A stretch of DNA of 13,064 bases, taken from contig JALOAM010000085.1 in assembly GCA_023228765.1 (NCBI GenBank), positions 1-13,064 on the forward strand, written 5' to 3'. The notes under the pieces were generated by a model. It worked only from the letters and a program-made list of their open reading frames with translations, made no database searches and was not told where the DNA came from. This DNA comes from Dehalococcoidia bacterium. GTDB taxonomy: Bacteria > Chloroflexota > Dehalococcoidia > UBA2979. This document shows positions 1-6,102 of the stretch, in pieces (positions within the stretch are counted from its first letter, which is position 1; every line of letters starts with the position of its first letter). A program made the translations under genes and the position numbers.

Positions 1-421
1 AGTTGAACAGGGCGGACACCCCGTCCACGTCGCTCGTCGCGCGTGCGATCACCTCGCCCGGTGGGAACGCGACGCGCTGCTCGTCGTCCAGCGCCAGGGC
101 CGCCGCCACCACGTCGTCACGCAGGCTCGCCGCCACGCGCGCTGACCCCGAGTTCTCCGCCTGGTGCCGCGCCGCGTCGAAGAACGCCTCCGCCGCGCCA
201 AGGAGCAACACGGCTCCGCCCCCGACCCACACCACCCGGCGCGACTCGCCCTCGATCCCGGCCTCGATCGTCCACCCCAGGACCAGCGGGACGAGGAGGA
301 CCACCCCCTGCCACGCCAGCGCCGCCAGGATGCTGGCCCCCAGCAGCAGCCGGTGCCTGCGCACGATCCGACGGAGGACGGCCCAACCGGGGTGGCCGGA
401 GCGTTGGTTCGAAGACGGCAA
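1..421 (-). CDS. ABC transporter, N-terminal membrane domain (partial)
   Basis: This is the N-terminal part of a type IV ABC exporter half-transporter; the rest lies beyond the left edge. The visible 140 residues contain a basic cytoplasmic start (VLRRIVRRHR), a hydrophobic first membrane helix (LLLGASILAALAWQGVVLL), a short external loop (WTIEAGIEGES), a second hydrophobic segment (VVWVGGGAVLLLGAAEAFF), then the conserved stretch leading to the first coupling region: LRDDVVAAALALDDEQRVAF and GEVIARATSDVDGVSALFN. That last motif (G-[ED]-x-[IL]-x-R-x-[ST]-x-D) is typical of the exporter transmembrane domain. No ATG fits. TTG at 421-419 has an AGG a few bases upstream and lies 9 nt after an in-frame TGA; GTG at 364-362 is an alternative but would leave too little before helix 1. 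The substrate cannot be inferred. The nucleotide-binding domain is not in view. Confidence 0.85.
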   Translation of the reverse strand, partial: MPSSNQRSGHPGWAVLRRIVRRHRLLLGASILAALAWQGVVLLVPLVLGWTIEAGIEGESRRVVWVGGGAVLLLGAAEAFFDAARHQAENSGSARVAASLRDDVVAAALALDDEQRVAFPPGEVIARATSDVDGVSALFN

Positions 422-580
422 GAGACCTCACTACAACGCCGGGCGAACGACGCCAACGTCGCTGCCTGGCGGAATGCCTCGGACAGTGGAATGGAGCCCC
501 GCAGGCCGATCGCGGCCGGTCGACCTCGTGTGCCTCTTTGATAGGACGAAGAGCCTGCTACGTCCAGCAGTTAGTGCGAC

Positions 581-880
581 CTAACCCTGCCTGCGATCCT
601 CTGGCCTCTGATCTCCGCTCGCGGGGCGATCAGGCTGCATCAGAGCCTCTCGATCAGAGAACCTGAACCCCTCCCGCCAACACAGGCGATCGCGGACTGC
701 GGCGTAAGCAACTTGATCGGCATGATGGGCACCATCAACCGCGGTGATCACCCGGCACTCGAAGCACACGAAGTCCAGGATGTGACGGCCCATGACGTAC
801 TGGCGGCGGAATCTGTCCTCCTCGAACTGTCGGCCTCGAACCAGCTTCCAGACCGCTCACTGGGTCCGATCCTTCCGGAT
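581..880 (-). pseudogene. Decayed DUF559 endonuclease-like gene remnant
   Basis: Reading from about 880 downwards, the translation shows the core of the DUF559 family (Vsr/restriction-endonuclease-like fold): VWKLVRGRQFEEDRFRRQ, then YVMGRHILDFVCFECRVI, AVDGAHHADQVAYAAVRD and WREGFRF. The family's F-R-R-Q, D-F-x-C and E-V-D-G-x-x-H landmarks are recognisable, with E replaced by A in the last one (AVDGAHH). The upstream family segment (normally like RKNPTEAERRLW) appears as RKDRTQ, then an in-frame TGA at 857-859, then AVW, so the N-terminus is interrupted or frameshifted. The C-terminal family motif (VLRFWNNEV) is lost and replaced by unrelated residues before the stop at 581-583. The nearest in-frame ATG (791-793) would remove the first half of the domain. 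I read it as a dead gene. A short active variant starting at that ATG is possible but unlikely. Confidence 0.65.
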
Positions 881-886
881 CCCCGC

Positions 887-1858
887 ATGACCACCAACCC
901 TCCCGCGTCACCCGTTCCCGCCCTGTCGACCATGTGGGCGGTCCAACCACGCTTCGAGGGCGACCTCCCCGCGTTCCTCGAACGGGCGGGGGAGCTGGGG
1001 TTCGCAGGGGTCGAGGTGAACCACTCGATGGATGCGGCGCAGGTGGGCGCGATCCTCGGGCGGGTGGCGCTCGGCGGGGTGCGGGTGACGGGGGTGCATG
1101 CGCCCGCGCCGCTGAGGAGCGTGCCGGGGCGCGGGGAGAACCGGGCGCTCAATCTCGCCTCGACGGACGAGGAGGAGCGCGCGCTGGCGGTGGCGGACCA
1201 CCTCGTCTCGGTGGACCTCGCGGCGGAGGCGGGGGCGCAGGTGGTGGTCGTCCACCTCGGCGGGGTGGGGGCGACGATGCTGGCGGGCGAGCGCCGGCTG
1301 CGAGGGATGTACGAGCGGCGTGAGCTCCTCGCGTCGGAGTGGGACGCGGCCATCGACGAGACCGTGCGCGACCGCGCCGCGCAGGCGGGGCCCTGGCTGG
1401 AGGCGGCCCGGCGGAGCGTCGAGGAGTTGGCGGAGCGCGCGAGCGCCCGAGGCGTCACGATCGGCCTCGAGACGCGACTCGGCTACCACGAGATCCCGCT
1501 GCCGGGAGAGCTGCGGGACCTCCTCGCGCCGTACCCCTCGGAGATTGCGGGATACGTGCACGACGTCGGACACGCCGAGGTGCAACACCGGCTGGGGCTG
1601 ACCGACCGCTCCGCGTGGTGGGACGAGGTGGGGCCGCGGCTGGTGGGCCTCCACCTCCACGACGTCCGAGGGCTGACCGACCACCGCGCGCCCGGCAACG
1701 GCGACGTCGACTTCCGCTGGCTCGCCGACCGCATCGCCGCCGCGAACCCCTCGGCCGCCCGCACGTTCGAGGTGGACCAGCACGAGACCGACGAGGACCT
1801 CGCCGCAGGGCTACGGCTGCTGATCGAGGCCGGTGTCGTGCCGGACTCGCGGGGCTAG
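887..1858 (+). CDS. Sugar phosphate isomerase/epimerase-like TIM barrel protein
   Basis: A 323-residue protein resembling the AP endonuclease family 2 / xylose isomerase-like TIM-barrel superfamily. Seen in order: an early strand and helix typical of the fold (FLERAGELGFAGVEVNHSMD), GVRVTGVHAPAP with the strand-3 His, a long helix ending AEAGAQVVVVHLGGVG, the GVTIGLETRLGYHEIP segment with the usual metal-ligand Glu, AGYVHDVGHAEVQH with His/Asp ligands, LVGLHLHDVRG with the HxHD motif, GNGDVDF, and a late Glu in TFEVDQHET. These are the expected divalent-metal-binding positions of the family. The substrate is unknown. The frame is open upstream to 713, but residues before 887 fall in the DUF559 remnant and look non-coding. 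ATG 887 is chosen; ATG 932 (MWAVQPRF) is equally possible, as neither has a strong ribosome binding site. The stop overlaps the convergent DUF309 stop. Confidence 0.85.
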   Translation: MTTNPPASPVPALSTMWAVQPRFEGDLPAFLERAGELGFAGVEVNHSMDAAQVGAILGRVALGGVRVTGVHAPAPLRSVPGRGENRALNLASTDEEERALAVADHLVSVDLAAEAGAQVVVVHLGGVGATMLAGERRLRGMYERRELLASEWDAAIDETVRDRAAQAGPWLEAARRSVEELAERASARGVTIGLETRLGYHEIPLPGELRDLLAPYPSEIAGYVHDVGHAEVQHRLGLTDRSAWWDEVGPRLVGLHLHDVRGLTDHRAPGNGDVDFRWLADRIAAANPSAARTFEVDQHETDEDLAAGLRLLIEAGVVPDSRG

Positions 1859-2388
1859 GCCAGCGGCACGGACTCCGCGACGAGGTCCGGCAGCGGGTCG
1901 ATGTGCGACTCGTAGCGCTTCGCGAGGGCAATGAGGCGATCGAGGCGGGCGCGGAAGGTGGCGGCGTCGATGCCTCGGTGGGTCGGGCCGCGGTCCTCGA
2001 TGCGGGAGGCGGCGCGACCGAGGAGCGCGACGACGCCGCGGGGGTTGCCACGCATCCAGTGGGTGTATCCGGCGCCAAGCTGGGCGAGACCCTTGAAGAA
2101 CGTCTCCTCGTCGGTGCCCTTCGCGTAGGCCCAGCAGGTCTCCCACGCCTCGTGTGCACCGAAGTAGTTGCCGGCGTCGAACAGGCGGATCGCCTCGGCG
2201 TGGCACTCCTCCAGCGTCATCTCGTCGAAGTACGGCAGTTCGAGGCGGTTCGGTTCGCCGGCCGGGAGCGGACGCCCGAGCTCGTCACGCGGCCGCTCCG
2301 GCTTCATCGCGGGCGGGAGCGGGCCCTCGTCGGGTGCGAGTTCGTTCGGTAGATCGTCGCGCGATGCAGCGTCGTCAGGGGAGGTCAT
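1855..2388 (-). CDS. DUF309 domain protein
   Basis: A 177-residue protein. The first 60 or so residues are charged and proline-rich (PPAMKPERPRDELGRPLPAG) and probably disordered. The remainder is a helical DUF309 domain: CHAEAIRLFDAGNYFGAHEA with the family's F-x-x-G-x-[YF]-x-x-A-H-E motif, WETCWAYAKG, then FFKGLAQLGAGYTHWMRGNP, which is the second conserved helix and G-N-x-x-G turn. The biochemical function of DUF309 is unknown. The His/Glu pair in AHEAWE is conserved in the family and may bind metal or substrate (inference). The gene is divergent from the broken monooxygenase-like gene at 2425 with only 36 bp between starts, and its stop shares CTAG (1855-1858) with the isomerase. No clear Shine-Dalgarno precedes the ATG, while a TACGAT lies 6 bp upstream, which would fit a leaderless mRNA. 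Confidence 0.85.
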   Translation of the reverse strand: MTSPDDAASRDDLPNELAPDEGPLPPAMKPERPRDELGRPLPAGEPNRLELPYFDEMTLEECHAEAIRLFDAGNYFGAHEAWETCWAYAKGTDEETFFKGLAQLGAGYTHWMRGNPRGVVALLGRAASRIEDRGPTHRGIDAATFRARLDRLIALAKRYESHIDPLPDLVAESVPLA

Positions 2389-2391
2389 GCA

Positions 2392-2402
2392 GGTATCGTA
2401 CC
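2392..2402. promoter_or_regulatory. Short dyad in a divergent promoter region
   Basis: GGTA-TCG-TACC is an 11-bp dyad in the 36-bp gap between the divergent starts at 2388 and 2425. On the minus strand it includes TACGAT, a plausible -10 hexamer 6 bp before the DUF309 ATG. The arms are only 4 bp, so this could be chance. Confidence 0.25.
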
Positions 2403-2424
2403 GGTCTCATCGAGGGAGCCCACC

Positions 2425-2737
2425 GTGCCTGACGCCCCATCGCCCGTGCTTGAAGCAGCCGTGCTCAACGTCATCGCCGGTCAGGGACGCGGCGTTCGAG
2501 GCAGCGTTCCGAGAGGCCTCGAGCATCATCGCGTCGATGCCGGGCTACCGCTGGCATCGCCTCCATCGCTGCATCGAAGACGAGTCGAAGTACCTGCTGA
2601 CCGTGGAGTGGGAGCGACTGGAGGACCACACCGTGGGCTTCCGGGGCTCCGAGGAGTACCAGCGGTGGCGAGCCCTCCTCCATCACTTCTACGACCCGTT
2701 CCCCGTGGTGGAGCACTTCGGAGAGGTGGCGCTGTAG
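2425..2737 (+). pseudogene. Frameshifted antibiotic biosynthesis monooxygenase-like protein
   Basis: Two adjacent reading frames together make one protein of about 103 residues. From GTG 2425, preceded by GAGGGA 8 nt upstream, the first frame gives PVLEAAVLNVIAGQ. After 2485 the sense continues one base later, from GAC 2486: DAAFEAAFREASSIIASMPG, YRWHRLHRCIEDESKYLLTV, EWERLEDHTVGFRGSEEYQR, WRALLHHFYDPFPVVEHFGE. This order (strand, helix, S-x-P-G-[YF], W-x-x-[LW]-x-D-H, F-R-x-S-x-x-[YF]) matches small ABM-fold dimeric alpha-beta barrel proteins, often annotated as antibiotic biosynthesis monooxygenases or quinol monooxygenase-like. Removing one G from GGG at 2484-2486 restores a single frame. 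Conservation beyond the break is excellent, so the lesion is either very recent or a sequencing error. It sits between DUF309 and proS, 32 bp before proS. Confidence 0.75.
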
Positions 2738-2769
2738 CCGCCTCCCGCCTCCCCTCGTAGGATCGCGGC

Positions 2770-4542
2770 ATGCGAATGTCCCGTCTGTTTGGCCACACCC
2801 TCCGCGAGTTCCCGAACGAGGCGGAGACGCCAAGCCACGCGCTGCTGCTGCGCGGGGGCTTCGTCGATCAGCTCATGGCGGGGGTGTACTCCTTCCTGCC
2901 GCTGGGCAACCGCGTACGGCTCAAGATCGAGCGCGTGATCCGCGAAGAGATGGACCGCGCCGGCGGGCAGGAGGTCCGCCTCCCCACGCTACAGCCGATC
3001 GAGCTGTGGGAGGAGTCGGGCCGCAAGGCAGGCATGGGGGACGTGCTCTTTCAGCTCCGCGACCGCAAGGAGCGCGGCCTCGCCCTCGGCCCCACGCACG
3101 AGGAAGTCGTGACGCGGCTGTTCAAGGATCACGCGCAGTCGTACCGCGACCTGCCGGCGACGCTGTACCAGGTCAACACGAAGTTCCGCGACGAGGCGCG
3201 CCCCCGCGGCGGTCTCGTCCGTGTCCGCGAGTTCACGATGAAGGACGCGTACTCCTTCGATGCGGACGACGCGGGACTGGACGCCTCCTATGCCGCGATG
3301 TTCGAGGCGTACCGGCGCATCTTCGCGCGATGCGGCGTCCCCACGATCCCGGTGGAGGCCGACTCCGGCGCGATCGGTGGGAAGGGCTCGCAGGAGTTCA
3401 TCTTCCTCACCGAGTACGGCGAGGACACCATCGTCTTCTGTGACTCGTGCGACTACGCCGCCAACACCGAGAAGGCCGAGTTCGTCCGTCCTCCGGCCGT
3501 GGCCGGTGACCCCCTACCCACCGAGGTCGTCGACACGCCGGGTGCGTCGAGCATCGCGGAGCTGGCGGCATTCCTGGGGATCGAGGAACGACAGACGGCG
3601 AAGGCCGTGTTCTTCATGGCAACGCCGAAGTCCGGCGACCCGTTCCCCGTCTTCGCCGTGGTGCGCGGGGACATGGAGGCGAACGAGGTCAAGCTCGCGA
3701 ACGCCCTCGGCGGCACGGAACTGCGGCCGATGGTGGACCAGGAGCTCGCCGACCACGGGCTCGTGGCCGGGTACGCCTCGCCGATCGGGGCGCGCTCGCA
3801 CGTCCACGTGGTCGCTGACCTCGCTCTGCCGGAGGCGCCCAACCTGGTCGCGGGCGCGAACGAGGTAGGGCGCCACCTGCGGAACGTGAACTACGGGCGC
3901 GACTGGCAGGCGCACACGGTCGCGGACATCGCGACGGCGCAGGCCGGCTTCGCCTGCGCGCGCTGTGGCGGCACCCTCGGCATGGGCCGGGGCATCGAGA
4001 TGGGCCATGTCTTCCGCCTCCAGTACGTCTACACCGACGCCTTCGACGTGGCCGTCCAGGGTGCGGACGGCAACCCGGTCCGCCCCACCATGGGCTGCTA
4101 CGGCATCGGCGTGGAGCGGATCCTGAGCGCGGCTGTCGAGGTGAACCACGACGACGGCGGCATCCGCTGGCCCGCCTCGATCGCCCCGTTCGACGTGGTC
4201 ATGGTCGGCATCGGCCTCGACCGCGACGAGGCTGTCCGCGAGGACGCCGACCGCCTGTACGAGGAGCTGACCGCCGCCGGCCTCGACGTGCTGTTCGACG
4301 ACCGCGACGAGCGGCCCGGCGTGAAGTTCAACGACGCCGACCTCATCGGCGTACCGGTGCGTCTCACGGTCTCCAGCCGCAACCACGGCGCCGGCGTCGT
4401 CGAGGTGAAGTCGCGCGAGGCGTCCGAGGCGGAGTCCGTCGCCCGCACCGAGGTGGTCGCGAGGGTGCAGTCGATCCGCGAGGAGCTACTCGGCCGTCTC
4501 ACGGTCGGGGAGATCGAGCGGCAGGCGCGCGCCGGCAGCTAG
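2770..4542 (+). CDS. proS: Prolyl-tRNA synthetase (bacterial type, with editing domain)
   Basis: A class II aminoacyl-tRNA synthetase that charges tRNA-Pro with proline in the cytoplasm. At 590 residues it is near the usual length of bacterial-type ProRS. Seen: the N-terminal signature HALLLRGGFVDQLMAGVYSF with LPLGNRV; LALGPTHEEVVT; motif 2 as FRDEARPRGGLVRVREF from residue 139 and MKDAYSF; a CDSCDYAANTEKAEF block (Cys224 and Cys227) before an inserted YbaK-like editing domain (about residues 250-385, including AVVRGDMEANEVKL, LPEAPNLVAGANE and RNVNYGRDW), which in this family hydrolyses Ala-tRNA-Pro; a second CxxC at 396 and 399; and motif 3 as MGCYGIGVERIL from residue 440. The anticodon-binding domain closes the protein (VGIGLDRDEAV, FDDRDERPGVKFNDADLIGV). 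AGGA lies about 8 nt upstream of ATG 2770; ATG 2776 is an alternative. The stop shares CTAG with the opposite gene. Confidence 0.97.
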   Translation: MRMSRLFGHTLREFPNEAETPSHALLLRGGFVDQLMAGVYSFLPLGNRVRLKIERVIREEMDRAGGQEVRLPTLQPIELWEESGRKAGMGDVLFQLRDRKERGLALGPTHEEVVTRLFKDHAQSYRDLPATLYQVNTKFRDEARPRGGLVRVREFTMKDAYSFDADDAGLDASYAAMFEAYRRIFARCGVPTIPVEADSGAIGGKGSQEFIFLTEYGEDTIVFCDSCDYAANTEKAEFVRPPAVAGDPLPTEVVDTPGASSIAELAAFLGIEERQTAKAVFFMATPKSGDPFPVFAVVRGDMEANEVKLANALGGTELRPMVDQELADHGLVAGYASPIGARSHVHVVADLALPEAPNLVAGANEVGRHLRNVNYGRDWQAHTVADIATAQAGFACARCGGTLGMGRGIEMGHVFRLQYVYTDAFDVAVQGADGNPVRPTMGCYGIGVERILSAAVEVNHDDGGIRWPASIAPFDVVMVGIGLDRDEAVREDADRLYEELTAAGLDVLFDDRDERPGVKFNDADLIGVPVRLTVSSRNHGAGVVEVKSREASEAESVARTEVVARVQSIREELLGRLTVGEIERQARAGS

Positions 4543-5744
4543 GCCGCGATCAGGGCATCGACCGGCGCGAGGGACACCACAGGCTCGTCCGCGAGCGACA
4601 TATCCGTGGGGATGACGGCGCCCTCGGGCGTCTCGTAGACGCGCACGATCGGGCGGTCGCGCTCCTCGCCCTGCTCGACGATGACCGCGCGAGCGCCCTC
4701 GTACGCGCCGCCGTGCAGCACCACCTCCGAGCCGATGGGGTAGCGCGGCACCAGATCGACGAACCGCGCGACGACCTCCGCGTTCAGCTTCGCGCCAGCC
4801 TCGTGCGCGACGATGTGACGCGCGATCGCGGCGGAGACGGGCGCCTCGCCGGGCGCGCCCGAGACGAGGCGCTCGTAGCGGTCGGCGACCGCGACGATCT
4901 CGGAGACGAGCGCCATCCGAGGCGCTCCGGAGCCGGTGGCGTTGGAGCTCCGCAGCACGCGGTTGCCGCCCGTCAGCCCTCGCGGGTAGCCGCCACCCGA
5001 CTGCTCCTCGTGATGCTCCGCCGCCACCACCGGGAACGCCGGCCCGCGACGGTCCAGGGGGCGCAGGAGCGCCTCGCCGAGGATCGTGTGGTCCTCGTAG
5101 CGTCGTTGCTGGCCGGGCGTGCGGAGGGCGGCCGGCGTCCGGCGGACCTCGTCCGGCACCATGAGCAGCCCGAGGTCATGCGTGATCGCCGCAAGGCCCG
5201 TCCACGCGAGGTCGCCGTGCGAGAACCCCAGCTCCGCCCCGAGCCGCACCGCAAGCGCCGCGACACCGACCGAGTGCCCGTAGAGATCGTCGCCCGGCGG
5301 ACGCTCCGTCAAAAAGCCGGAGGCGGGGTCTGCGTCACGGATGCGGTCGACCAGGTCGTGGATCGCCATCCGCAGGCGCTCCATCGTCCCGCTCGCGTCC
5401 ATCGCCTGGACGAAACGCACGTCCCTCAGCATCACCACGGACCGGCTCGTCGACTGCTGCAAGAGCGGTGCCACGTCACGCAGCGCGATCTGGCAGGTGT
5501 CCCGCAGCGTGCGAGCCAGTGCCGCGTCCGCCCCGGGGAGGTCGATCAGCGGCTGGACCTCCAGCCCCGCGGAGACGGCGTCCTCGATGAACGCGACGGC
5601 CACCCCGTGCTCGCGCAACGCCCGCGCCGACCGCGCCGTCAGCCGCAGTCCCGCCCGCGCGAGGACATCGCCCGAGGGCCCCCGGACGTCGCGGAGGAGC
5701 ACAGCGCCGTCGATGGACGGATGGTCGAGTGGGACGCGCCGCAT
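4539..5744 (-). CDS. HD-GYP-type phosphohydrolase-like protein
   Basis: A 401-residue protein with an HD-GYP-like domain; canonical members hydrolyse cyclic di-GMP. The N-terminal 130 residues are a helical region often seen before HD-GYP (VLARAGLRLTARSARALREHG). The domain shows His157 (YGHSVGVAA), His189-Asp190 (THDLGLLMVPDEV), His219 (YEDHTILGEALL), His244-His245 (AEHHEEQSGGGYPRGLTG) with GYP at 252-254, and Asp288 (VAVADRYERL), so the metal ligands look present. Two differences stand out: the HDxGK motif reads HDLGL, with the Lys replaced by Leu193, and a loop of about 14 residues (NRVLRSSNATGSG) is added after GLTGG. The C-terminal tail (YPIGSEVVLHGGAYEGARAV) is the usual small beta domain. 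A GGAG lies about 9 nt before the ATG. No membrane segment or receiver domain is visible. Enzymatic activity is uncertain. Confidence 0.85.
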   Translation of the reverse strand: MRRVPLDHPSIDGAVLLRDVRGPSGDVLARAGLRLTARSARALREHGVAVAFIEDAVSAGLEVQPLIDLPGADAALARTLRDTCQIALRDVAPLLQQSTSRSVVMLRDVRFVQAMDASGTMERLRMAIHDLVDRIRDADPASGFLTERPPGDDLYGHSVGVAALAVRLGAELGFSHGDLAWTGLAAITHDLGLLMVPDEVRRTPAALRTPGQQRRYEDHTILGEALLRPLDRRGPAFPVVAAEHHEEQSGGGYPRGLTGGNRVLRSSNATGSGAPRMALVSEIVAVADRYERLVSGAPGEAPVSAAIARHIVAHEAGAKLNAEVVARFVDLVPRYPIGSEVVLHGGAYEGARAVIVEQGEERDRPIVRVYETPEGAVIPTDMSLADEPVVSLAPVDALIAA

Positions 5745-5926
5745 CCTTGCCTGCTCCCGCTGACACTGGCTTTACCACGCGGGGTTCGCCTCGTGGATGT
5801 CAGGGGATCATCGACGCGCGCGGAGGGGGCCTTGAGTCAGGGGTCTCCCTCACGCTTCCCAGCGGTGTGGAGACCTCAGGTGATGGGATGCTCCCACCCC
5901 GCCGCTCAGAGCCCCTCACATCTGTG
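5745..5926. other. Divergent intergenic region with inverted repeats, no gene
   Basis: No coding potential is seen between the HD-GYP start (minus) and the nusA promoter (plus). It holds three small dyads: CCACG/CGTGG at 5775-5779 and 5792-5796; the GGTCTCC/GGAGACC pair annotated separately; and TGGGA-TGC-TCCCA at 5884-5896. I found no convincing promoter for the minus-strand gene. rimP, expected before nusA in most bacteria, would need about 450 bp and is absent. Confidence 0.6.
5842..5875. repeat. Inverted repeat / possible hairpin
   Basis: GGTCTCC (5842-5848) and GGAGACC (5869-5875) are perfect 7-bp arms around a 20-nt loop. Inside, CAC (5851-5853) can pair with GTG (5865-5867). It lies in the 5' region of the minus-strand HD-GYP gene and about 50 bp upstream of the nusA promoter -35. 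It could be an operator or an RNA hairpin; no U-tract follows it on either strand. Confidence 0.45.
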
Positions 5927-5955
5927 TTGGGTTGCGGCGGATTGTGTTGTATGAT
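5927..5955 (+). promoter_or_regulatory. Promoter of the nusA operon
   Basis: TTGGGT (5927-5932), a 17-bp spacer, then TATGAT (5950-5955) form a good sigma-70-type promoter. The start of transcription would be near 5961-5962. That puts the hairpin-T8 terminator about 20 bases into the RNA and the nusA ATG about 140 bases downstream. It is the only strong promoter seen before the operon. Confidence 0.75.
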
Positions 5956-5980
5956 CGACGGGCAGCGCCTCTTTCGGAGA

Positions 5981-6007
5981 CGTGGGCCCGGTGCCCACGT
6001 TTTTTTT
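5981..6007 (+). terminator. Intrinsic terminator/attenuator in the nusA leader
   Basis: CGTGGGC (5981-5987), loop CCGGT, GCCCACG (5993-5999), then eight T (6000-6007): a perfect 7-bp GC-rich stem followed by a U-tract. It lies between the operon promoter and nusA, not after a gene, so it can only act as an attenuator or make a very short RNA. A short upstream stem (CTC-TTTCG-GAG) and partial overlap of GGAGACG with the terminator stem leave room for an alternative fold. Attenuators ahead of rimP-nusA operons are known in other bacteria; control by NusA itself is inference. Confidence 0.85.
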
Positions 6008-6102
6008 GCCCCACAGACCGGCGCCGCTCGGACAGTCTGTTGGGCCTCCTCCCATCGGTCGTCCGGAGTGCCCGCGAGAACCGCGGACGTACAGGTTGAG
6101 GC

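Noticed and set aside
3..666. Long plus-strand open frames at the left edge
   Set aside because: They are Pro/Arg/Ser-rich and opposite a minus-strand frame with clear ABC exporter membrane helices and motifs.
713..886. Upstream extension of the isomerase gene
   Set aside because: The extra 58 residues do not resemble the family and overlap the minus-strand DUF559 remnant, so the start is placed at 887 or 932.
1339..2352. 337-residue plus-strand frame across the isomerase and DUF309 genes
   Set aside because: It is out of frame with the isomerase and antisense to DUF309, and its composition is Arg/Gly/Pro-rich shadow.
4713..5954. 413-residue plus-strand frame opposite the HD-GYP gene
   Set aside because: Arg/His-rich antisense shadow; the minus-strand frame has clear HD-GYP motifs.
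5745..6102. A hidden rimP gene before nusA
   Set aside because: The gap is too short for a protein of about 150 residues, and none of the three plus frames shows RimP motifs.
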